In this document: positions 11,676 to 23,000 of the stretch, in pieces
Layout of the letters: every line of letters starts with the position of its first letter
Position numbering within the stretch: the stretch's first letter is position 1
Origin: Owenia fusiformis
Taxonomy: Eukaryota > Annelida > Polychaeta > Sabellida > Oweniidae
Direction of reading: 5' to 3'
Length of the DNA stretch: 64,000 nucleotides
Assembly: GCA_903813345.2 (NCBI GenBank)
Contig: CAIIXF020000008.1
Span: 17,962,822-18,026,821 of the forward strand
Notes under the pieces: generated by a model
The model's database searches: none
Told to the model about the DNA's origin: nothing
The model's input: the letters and a program-made list of their open reading frames with translations, nothing else
Position numbers and translations under genes: made by a program

Positions 11676-13951
11676 TTATTACAAAATAGAAGTTCATTAT
11701 GAAGTGTTCATATGAACAAGTTTAACTACATATTTAAGATGATGGCACAAGTACAAAAATTACACTGCCCTCCGCATCTTTTAATAGGGCCTATTCATAT
11801 TGTGTCTTCCTTCTTTGTGAACGTCCCCATAGGGGATACAACCAAAAGGTGCTATTTTTTCATAAAATATGGCACCTTATTATTTAACATATAATGACAA
11901 TAAGGCACTTGGTAATGAATGAATAGGCCTAAATAAATTATATCTACAAAAAGTCCTGCTTATATTTCTTTTAGAATAACTGAAATCAACTTTAAATACA
12001 ATCTTTAAACCTATACTAGCTACTCCCATGTGTAGCAAATCCCACCAAAACAAAACATCAAATCATTCATCATTTTTAACATGATATTATTGAAATAACA
12101 AGGCAGTAGTGTTATTGCCTTATATGGAAAATTCTACACCCATGATGTCATGTGACTATAAATTTAATCAGTTCCTTTTCGACTGAAGGTCCTTGCATCA
12201 GAAGTCATTACTAGTGTATAAATTTTGGACAGTGACAGTATGTCCTTTATTTATTTTGAAAATTGGTTAGTTTTGGATGCAGCAATCATTTTGAAAATTC
12301 ATTCTTGAGCCCATAAGGCATCGCCACATAAAATCTGAACCAAAACTGACTACTGGAATTGGGTTATCAATAATTTTATCTTTCTGAAAGAGTGGTGGCC
12401 ATCTTCAATTGATCAGCCATACTGGAAATTTCTTCTTGCACAAAGAAAGTCCTATTCCCATGAGACATTAACTCAGGATAAGATGGATGAATGGCTCCTT
12501 TATATGAATTTAAGTATCTACATGATTCATTTTAAGTGACCAGCAAAATCAATGATCATTGTTATACCCGTACAATCAGACCTATACATTATGACATCAC
12601 ACTTTACCTACCTATGATGTCACAATCCACTGTTGTGACCTTTGCTTAAATAACTGAACTTATGACTCAGTCACATATGATCTATGGCAACCGTACGGCG
12701 GCTGTAGCTTCTCAAAATCAAGAGAAATATGCAGCATAAAATATAGGGATAAGCAGTAAGATGTAGATTTTCTATATCGATTTTGAGAAGCCAAGATCGC
12801 TGTACATCTGCCATAGAGCAAATGTGACTGAGGCTTAAAGCATGTTCATGCACAAGTTTGCATAGAGTGTCCAATAAATATAATGATTCTTAACACCCCC
12901 ATACATCAAAGGCAACCATGCAATGATCGATGCAGTTTAACCAACTTGTATGCTTCCGTAATAACTTCAGAAATCATGAGAATCAAATCATTCTAAATTG
13001 AAAATGATAAAATTAAGGCAGCTCCACATTTTCAAAAAGAAATAAAACAAGAAAATATGAGAAACATCATTTCAACATTTAATTGAATATTTTGATTTTG
13101 AACAATGTATTTTAACATATTATTGTGTGAATTCACATAAAATGTGGAAAATATTACGATTTAATATTACTCATTATTAATTTGTTTATGCAATTGTTCT
13201 GAAAGCGTTTTGGCAAATAAATAAATAAAATATTGGTAATTGTTATCAAGAAAATTGCATGAAAAGTCTAATTATTATGCTTAAACCGCCTTAATGCCTA
13301 CAAAATGATGACTAGGGAATAGTCACAATTCAATAGTCAACATTTCATATGCTTCAAGAACAATTCTACATATCTTATATGTACTCTGAAGCAACTCAGA
13401 CTTATTAAAATAGCCATTACATGTATATAAATGCATATATACTGAGCAGGTAACACTAAAATCTAATAATATTGCAATTTTAAATGTATATTATGTACAA
13501 TATTATATATACTTTGTTATATACACTATCTACATATATACAATGTAATTATGCAGAAGACTTCTCATTATACCTTTGTGTTACGTTTTCCTTCATTTCA
13601 TCAGACAGAGGCAACTGGAAAAACTAGGCAATACTTTCATAAGTTAGACTTTCTAGAATTTGGATCACTCTCAAATAACATTCTCTGCACTAAGATTCAA
13701 TCATTATGCATTAAGAATTCTTCATTTGGATTGTGAATACTTTAAATGTACTAAACAAAAAATTTATCTGCACTGAGGAAAGTTCATCAGCACTGAGAAT
13801 ACTACGTCAGCACTGAGAATACTTCATCAGCACTGAGAATATACTTCATCGGCGCTAAGAATCCTTAATTTGCACTAAGAACACGTCATCTGCACTTAAA
13901 TAACTTAATTGCCTGAATATAATGATGATCTCATCCAGGCATACACTATTA
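11676..13951. other. AT-rich region, probably including SRF 3' UTR
   Basis: It lies directly downstream of the SRF stop on the minus strand, so part is probably its 3' UTR; no single poly(A) signal stands out. Segment 12662-12834 folds into an imperfect hairpin (arms about 65 nt, matching over CTCAGTCACAT, TCTATGGCA and CTTCTCAAAATC). Segment 13768-13910 holds a ~24-bp minisatellite of the 'cagcactgagaatacttcat' type. Confidence 0.5.
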
Positions 13952-14041
13952 TCATTTCCTCAGTTTGTTAGGTGATCGTACCTCCATTGAGCCACCTCCA
14001 TCTCTGCTTGTTTGAGATGCTAGCACAGGAGACTGGACTAC
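13952..14041 (-). CDS. SRF: SRF exon 9 (terminal)
   Basis: Acceptor TTTTCCAG|GTAGTCC, phase 0; 29 codons then TGA at 13952-13954. Basic, Ser-rich end (...EVRSPNKLRK). Confidence 0.7.
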   Translation of the reverse strand, partial: VVQSPVLASQTSRDGGGSMEVRSPNKLRK

Positions 14042-17000
14042 CTGGAAAAGCAGAATATCAAAATATCATCATTAATACAGGATACACATGGATAAAAAAT
14101 ATCTCACTAGTTATGTATCACTGCACCCCCAAAATGCAATCTGATTTTGACACCATTTCGGTGCCAAATTCGGATCAGTAGCAAATTTTGGTGTCTAAAG
14201 GTTTCGGTGCCGGAATGGTGCCGAAACGGTGCCAGAACAGCGCTGAATTTTTTCGATGCCGAAACGGCGCCGAATTATATTGGCTTTGTAGTATACAAAT
14301 CATTCGTCACCCCCCCCCCACTCCAATGTCTCAGCACTTCCATGACCTGTGTTGGATCACAAAAGGTTGGTGTCAGTGGGAATTCAGTTGCTTTTTAAGG
14401 CATATTCTGGAAAAGCTTTGAGATGTTTACTTTGTTTTTTGTTTCATTCCAAAACACAATTTCAGAACTTAAATTCAAAGCAAAGGGAGGCCTGCTCTCA
14501 GGGTATAAGTATCATGTTTAACTACAGGTGTATTTATTTTTATTTTGTCTTAAACATGTTAGATTTACTTACCCCAGGTAGTCCAGGCCCAGTTCCTATA
14601 GACACTGGTATAGGAATGCTGATGAACTGTGGTTGTTGTTGTTGACTACTACCACCTTCAATGAATAAATAAAACATTATGGAATTAAATGATTCATTTG
14701 TTGAGGAGGGGGGGTAATATCCTATAGACAATGGTATAGGAATGCTGATGAACTGTGGTTGTTGTTGTTGACTACTACCACCTTCAATGAATAAATAAAA
14801 CATTATGGAATTAAATGATTCATTTGTTGAGGAGGGGGGGTAATATCCTATAGACAATGGTATAGGAATGCTGATGAACTGTGGTTGTTGTTGTTGACTG
14901 CTCCCACCTTCAAGAAATAAATAAATGTTGACATATTTTATTGAACACTGCTCTTACAACTTGAAAGTATGATTTCAAACAGTTGATACAGTCATTTATG
15001 AGTTGAAAACATTCCTGAATTAAAAAATTCTTTGTTTTCTTCATGGTCACTTTCTTTAATGTCCTATTTAGTTAACCAAATATGAACAAAAGGGTAAAGT
15101 TCGTTATGACAATCATAAAACCAGTCTGTTGTAGCTAGATCTATCAAGGTATCACATTAAAACTAAAGAACACTGGTTTAACAATTTGGTAGCTCTAGGG
15201 AGCAAACTGTCCAATTTGATAATCTAATATACAAGGTGTTAACATGCAAAATGTCACCACCTGTCATTTGTTACACTGTGCTTTCATTAACGCCGTCCCA
15301 TAATGGAGAGGACCCGGTTTTTATTATAGGGACCCCAAACAATGAAAATTAGTACCGTGGGTACTGGGCTCACATGGTGTTGCTCAAAAGTGAAAATAAA
15401 AAAGACGGGTATAATTTTTTGCAGATTTTTTTGTGACAAAATTATTTCATACAACTACTCTTTACAAAGACATGGCTTTTTACAATGCAGGACACCTGAA
15501 CTATTTTGTAAAGCTAGGAAATGGGCCAAAAGTGAATTTCCCGAGACAAAAATGGTGGCCATTTTGAAATTAGGCGAGATTTTGAAGCAGGAGTCACAGG
15601 TTTTTTTTTCTTTATTGATGTTGAACAAAATTATTCTAAATCGGGAATCCTATCTACAGAGGATTTAAAAAGTGTTGACAGAGGTTTAAAACTTGCCACT
15701 TTTTTGGACTGACTGAGAGACAGATGGACGAATCAATGTTAACTAAAATGGCTGAAAATAAAAAAACTGATATAATATTTTGCCGACTTTTTGTAACAAA
15801 ATTATTTCATACAACTACTCTTTACAGTGACATGGCTTTTTACAATGCAGGACAGCTGAAATTATTTGTAAAGCTAGGAAATGGGCCAAAAGTGAATTTC
15901 GCGAGACAAGAATGGTGACCATTTTGAAAATAGGCGAGCTTTTGAACCAAGAGTCATAGGAGAGTTTTTTGTATTGATGTTGAACAAAATTAACTTAAAA
16001 CAGGAATCCTATCGACAGAGGGTTTAAGGCAAATGGTCCAAAAGTGGATTTTGCGAGACAGATAGACAAATCAATGTTAACTAAAATGGCTGAAAATAAA
16101 AAAAAAAATGGATATAATTTTTTGCTGATTTTTCGTAACAAAATTATTTCATACATCTACTCTTTACATTGACATGGATTTTTACAATGTAGGACACTTG
16201 AAATTATTTGTAAAGCTAGGAAATAGGTTAAAAGTGAATTTCGCGAGACAAAAATGGCGGCCATTTTGAAAATAGGCGAGCTTTTGAACCAGGAGTCATA
16301 GGGGAGTTTTCTGTATTGATGTTGAACAGAAATAACATAAAACAGGAATCCTATCGACAGAGGTTTTAAAACGTGCCAGTCAAAAGTGAATTTCGCGAGA
16401 CAAAAATGGCGGCCATTTTGAAAATAGGCCAGCTTTTGAACCAGGAGTCATAGGGGAGTTTTCTGTATTGATGTTGAACAGAAATAACTTAAAACAGGAA
16501 TCCTATCGACAGAGGTTTTAAAACGTGCCACTATTGTTGACGGACAGACAGACAGACAGACGGATGTTAAAGCTGGACTACGCTCCGAAACGCAATCTTG
16601 GGTTGTTTTGGGGGTGAACTTTATCATTTTGAGCTTAATGAAAGATTATAGAATGATGAACAAATGGGGCAAATCTTGTGTAGAAATACTTACGATAAAT
16701 GTGTCATTTCAAAGATTTTTCATTGAATTTGCTTCGATCGGTGCCGGCGATATGATTTTGGAAATGTTTCTAAATGAAGAACGTGACGTCACTTCCGAAT
16801 CATAGCATTCAAAATAAGTAGCGTTTAATTACTTCCTCCTTTCATAATAATACGTTGGTGTAGCGGGTAGAATCCTCGCTGAGCACGCGGGAGGCCCGGG
16901 TTCGAATCCCGCACTAGCCTTTTTATTTTTTTAACTAAATGATTGTTCTTTGATATTACGCAGAAAAAAACAATTTTTATTTACATAAACTTTATATTAG

Positions 17001-20000
17001 AGCTTGAAAATGTAAAAACAATATATGTCAACATATTGCGTTTCGGAGCGTAGTCCAGCTTTAACTAAAATGGCTGAAAATAAAAAAAAATAGATATAAT
17101 TTTTTGCTGATTTTTCATAACAAAATTATTTCATACATCTACTCTTTACATTGACATGGATTTTTACAATGTAGGACACTTGAAATTATTTGTAAAGCTA
17201 GGAAATAGGTCAAAAGTGAATTTCGCGAGACAAAAATGGCGGCCATTTTGAAAATAGGCGAGCTTTTAAGCCAGGAGTCACAGGGGAGTTTTCTGTATTG
17301 ATGTTGAACAGAAATAACTTAAAACAGGAATCCTATCGACAGAGGTTTTAAAACGTGCCGCTGTTGTTGATGGAAAAGTGGATTTCACAAGTCAGATGGA
17401 CAAATCAATGTTAACTAAAATGGCTGAAAATAAAAAAATAGATATAATTTTTCGCTGATTTTTTGTAACAAAATTATTTCATATATCTACTCTTTACATT
17501 GACACAGATTTTTACAATGTAGGACACCTGAAATAATTTGTAAAGCTAGGAAATGGGTCAAAAGTGAATTTCGCGAGACAAAAATGGCGGCCATTTTAAA
17601 AATAGGCGAGCTTTTGAACCAGGAGTCATAGGGGAGTTTTCTGTATTGATGTTGAACAGAAATAACTTAAAACAGGAATCCTATCGACAGAGGTTTTAAA
17701 ACGTGCCAGTCAAAAGTGAATTTCGCGAGACAAAAATGGCGGCCATTTTGAAAATAGGCGAGCTTTTGAACCAGGAGTCATAGGGGAGTTTTCTGTATTG
17801 ATGTTGAACAGAAATAACTTAAAACAGGAATCCTATCGACAGAGGTTTTAAAACGTGCCACTATTGTTGACGGACGGACAGACGGACGGACAGACGGACG
17901 GACGGACGGACAGACGGACAAGTGAGCGATTGCAAAAGCTCACCATGTGAGCTAAAAATGAGGGGTCACTTGGACGCAGTGCAGGTCATATCAAAAAATC
18001 ATCTCTGGATGAATGGATTGATAAAGATCTTACCTTCAGTCTTTTATTTGGTCAAAATCAGCTAAATAAACGAAGGATATTCTATTTCTAAAAGAAATAA
18101 AATTATCTTTCGGAGTTTCTTTCCCGGAAGTTGATTTCCGATCAATATAGTATGAGGTATGTGATAGGACAATCACTTGTAGTTGATTTCCGAGCGGTAA
18201 TCGTTACGAGTCCTATGATTGGCTGCGATTATTGATCGCGCATGCGTCTTGATAATTTTAACTAATCAAATTGCTGGATTTGTTGCGCATGCGCAAAAAA
18301 CTGAACCAAAGAATGGAACCTCACGGAGACTGCTCCTAATGAAACTTTCTGAGCGATCAAATCAATAGCAAATTGCTTTGAAATACGCGAAGAAAAATGG
18401 TATTTAATGGGTGAATATTACTTACCTCTTTCAAATGAAGGTATCTGCATCATTTAATGACCTACTAGACGTGTGTAGAAAACTAATCTGGGCCAAAAAA
18501 TAACAAAACTGATGCAAACGTTTCATCAATTTTTTTCGTTCAGTGCAAAAATGTGACTTTGAATTCCCGGGAACCTTTTTTCATAGGGACGCACTTTTTT
18601 GAGGGGGGACGCAATTTTGGAAAATCAATCCGTCCCAGGGAAGCACTTTTGGAGAAGCCTACTGAAAGCACTGTTACACCAACTCCTGAACACCATTCAC
18701 AAAAAGGTGGGCACTATAAAAGTATGTCAACGCTTCTGACGGGGAGTGGTGACAAAAGTTTAAAGAAATTATTTTTTCTATCACTTACTATTTGTAGTTT
18801 CTGTGTTGGTTGGTTGCTGTGATATGACTGGTGCCGAAGGGAGATTGAGAATGAAGGTGTCTGGTATATGGTTCACTTGTGTCGTGGGGGTGGCGTAAAC
18901 AACACCCTGGGGGGTCTGGTACATTACTGTACCCCCACTACTGTTGTTAGCCTGTGTCCTGTTTGAACGTTCTATAAATAATGAAAATAAAATGTCGTTA
19001 AATTTTCCAGATCAATGAGTGCCCTACCTGCATGCATGTGTTGACAGGGATCTTCATTGAAATGCATTTAAATAAAACACTCCCTTAAAATGAATTTAAA
19101 TGGAAAAACAAACTACAGTAAGGATTTAAAAATGGATTTAAATGAGATCTTAAAAATCTGCTACCAAAAGGCAGGCCTGTTGCAGGGACACAATGGCGCA
19201 ACATGTTAACCCAGTGAAAAAGTTAATAATTACAAGTGAAGAAAAAACATTCTTGATTTGCAGAACTTTTAGTGCATTTCTGTGAATCAAAGAAAAATTG
19301 GTGTAAAATGTCCACAACAATTTGTAATAACAAGAACATGTTGAAAAGAAAATGAAATTCATGAATTGACATGATTGAGTGCTTTATATGCATGAATTAA
19401 ACATCTTATATGCATGAATTAAATTAAATGTTATTCATGCATGTATATGTGTTAAACATTTTGCATGCATGAATCAAATGTTTAACATGCATGTATCTTA
19501 ACATTTTACACACATGAATTAAAATTACAATATGCATGTATGTATGTAAAACAACGAGCTTTACAATATGCATGTATTTAACATTTTACATGCATCAAAG
19601 TAAATGCTTTACATGCATGTATCAAACATTTACATGCATGAATCAAATGTTTTACATGCATGTATCAAACATTGCACATGAATGAATCAAATGTTTTACA
19701 GTCCCTACCTGGTATTGTGGCACTTTGGGTGGTTTGAGCTGCTTGTGTTGTAATAGTAGATCCTGAACTAGCATTAATGCTACCTGCTGAAATAGAAAAG
19801 CACAATTTAGGAGTCATCCAGCTGTGAAACGGTGACAATGGAAATAAGAAATTCTCAAGTTCATCTTTGGTGTACGTATGACTGTTGACAGTAAAAAAAT
19901 GGAAAGTGAAAATCAATTTTCATCCACCTATGTAATGATTTGACAAGGCATAATATGCCAAGTGTCACCACCAGCCATTTCTTACAGACGCCAATTGCCT

Positions 20001-23000
20001 AATACCAACCCCAAACACTGTCCATAAAGAGTTTGGAGTCTATAACAATATGTAACCACTTCTAGTGGTGACATAAAAATTTAAAAACTTACTTGAAGAT
20101 GATGCTGAATATTCTATTAGATTTTGGTTAGCTGGGGGTAGCCTAAATATTTGGCCTGCTTGTGAAGTACTTAGTTGTGCATTCTGTGTTAGTTGGCTCA
20201 TGGGGATTGCAATAGGAGTCCCAGGAGGCATACCTAGATTAATACAGAGACATATTAAAATTGAGCAAGTGTGGCTTGCTCTAATGACAATACTCCATAT
20301 ATCTATGACTGCTTTGTAGCTGCAATTTATTTCAATGGAAGCATCTGTCATTAGATTTTTGTGCCTATTGGCTTCATGTTAGTTTCTTATCATAAGGACT
20401 TTGTTTATTTCAAAGTATTAACAATACAAATAAATAAATATTAGTTTTATGACTTTTATGTGATTAACACCTATTGCCCTTTTATATTTTATATTTAGTT
20501 TTAATAAAATCAAACAATGTGTAAAGTAAAATACAGATTTTATAAAAAATTAACATAATCAGACAATATCTACAATACTGAATATAATTAAAAACCCTTT
20601 CATTTAATTGTTATACTCAGGTTAGCACTCTCACCAGGAAATATTTAGGGTAGTTGAATCATGATAAATCATATTTATGGTATGTTATATTTTATCCTAT
20701 TCACATGCTATTATTGTGTATTCAGTCGAGTTAAGACTGTGGAAACAGTCATGATATGCAAATAGGCTGTGGTGGGAGCTAAATAGAGTGTGGTGCTGCG
20801 CCACAGTCTAAAAGCCTGACGAGAGCCCTGCAGGTGTATCTGATTACGGTTGAGTGAATGATACTGCATTCTGATTGATCAGCTGAAGGTTTATTTATGT
20901 TTATTTTATCCACCAGAATTGGCGTGTTTACATGTATTATATAAAATATTACATAAGGGGTTGAAATTTAAAAAAAAAGTATTACATAAGGGGTTGAAAT
21001 TAAAATCTCGATCTTTTCATCTTTTAATAGTAGATAGAAAACCAATCCTAACCTGTGACTGCTGAGGGAGACAGTATGGCAGCGTAGCTTCCCCCAGGGA
21101 GCTGCACTGCCATTGTAGGTGTGGTTGCCTGGGGGGATGGTGTCGACAGTTTATTGGGGGCGACTACTGGACTTTGTTGTACCTGCAAAATGTATCATAA
21201 CAAATAAAATAAATGAAGTTTATTTACTAACAAATTTGAAAAGGAATATTCTGCATGTCATATACATGTTAGATATCAAATTACTACAAACATGTACAGG
21301 GTGGGCCAAAAACATGTTACTGATTTTAAAGTGTAATAACTCATTTATTATCGTCAAGATTGGTCTCAAACTTTCTGAGATGACTAAGAATTTATGTAAG
21401 TTTTGTTCAACATAAGTAGTTTTCATGTACTACTCAGCATCTTTTGGAGGCTGCCAATCAAATCATCATGTCCATTTTAGTGAATGTCATGTATGACAAA
21501 GCTCACTTTCACCTCTCTTGACATGTCAAAAAGCAGAACATGATATTCTGGGCTGCTGATAACCTTACACAGACACAAGATAGACCACTTAGTGATGAAA
21601 TAGTAACAGTAAGATGTGCTATACCATTCTGATTCAATGCCAAAGTAAAGTAACAGTGAATTCTGGGTGAGAATACAAAGTGTCGTCTTGCAGCAGGATG
21701 GACCACCTCCTCATTGCTCTAAGAGCAACCTAAGAATATCTAGAGAGAAAAGTTTCTGGTGAAAGGCTTATCTGACGTAGGACCCCAAACATATGGAAAC
21801 CATATCCTCTAGACGTCTAGATGTGATTACTTTATTTTGGGGTACCTTAAGGATAGGGATAACCAAAACCATCCGAACACAACTGATAAGCCTAAGGTTA
21901 ACATCACACATGAGATCAACCAAATACTACTGGACATGATTCAGCGAGTTATTGATAACTTCAATGTGCTTGTCCAAGCAATACTTGGCAAGCCTGGTGT
22001 ACGATTTGATTGGCACCCACCAAAAAATGCAGAGATGTACACAGAACCCACTTATCTTGATCAAAACTTACATAAAGGACAATTCTCGGTTTGGAGAACG
22101 AAGTTCATCAATCTAAATGAGCATTATCCCTGCTTCGGACAAATTTGATTTTTTTACATAATATAGATTTGAATGTCTTCTTTTGAATAATCATAATTTA
22201 ATTTGGGTAATATTTCTGGATTTTTCACAAAAAAATATTAGCGCAGTACACTGATGAACTTCTTTCCCCAAATCAAGACTTGTATTTTATTGAATCGGTC
22301 TAATTGAGCGTTATCCCTGCTTCAGACCAATTTGTTATTTTTAAATCTTGTAGATTTAAATGTCCTCTTTTGAATATTTATAGTTTAATTTGGGTAATAT
22401 TTCTATATTTTTCATGAAAAAAATTATTAGCCCAGGAGACTGTTCTCCAAACCGAGAATCATCCTTTTTAGTCATCTCAAAAAGTTTGAGATCAATCATG
22501 CCAATAATTAATGAGTAATCATATCTTAAAATCTGTAACATTTTTTGGCCCACCCTGTATGTAAACTGTATATGAAAAGTAGTTAAAGCAAATCCTCTCA
22601 TCACAGACGCTAAAATGGAAACATCTCTGATTAATTATATCATATGTTGTTTCAACTACTATATTTATATTGTGAGAATTTTAGTTTTACACAAATTTTG
22701 ACAATTCCCTGGCACTGAGTCAACTTTGGATGCAGCATAAATTTGAGAAGTTGAAAACCACCTTGTACTTGAGAGGGAATATATACTGAAACCAGATGAC
22801 AATTCAAGATTTCGATATTTCATTCAGGGCCATTTTTGGCAAAGGGAATGACTGCACTATGCAACTGACAAACAAATGATTGAAAGTAAACTCTCAGATC
22901 CCTACACTTTAATTACAAGGCATTAACATGCAAAATGTCATCCCCTGCCATTTGTTACAGATGATGGACACTGAACACCTACCACCGATCCCTAACCATC

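Larger units (their letters stand above)
15342..17940. repeat. Tandem array of a ~330-380-bp unit
   Basis: Five full and two partial copies. Each runs from 'gttaactaaaatggctgaaa' through 'gctgatttttcgtaacaaaa', 'aagtgaatttcgcgagacaa', AAAATGGCGGCCATTTTG and 'caggagtcataggggagttt' to 'cctatcgacagaggttttaa'. Copies end in GACGGACAGACGGA runs. The right-hand end carries 'aaaagctcaccatgtgagct', an inverted motif. The array is interrupted at 16571-17060 by a TTAA-flanked element. Confidence 0.9.

Noticed and set aside
16854-16919. Functional tRNA-Ala gene
   Set aside because: Acceptor stem pairs poorly, G33 replaces the invariant U, and it lies inside a transposable element; called tRNA-like only.
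15342-17940. CRISPR-like regular repeats
   Set aside because: Units of 330-380 bp without unique spacers in clearly animal DNA; an ordinary tandem array.
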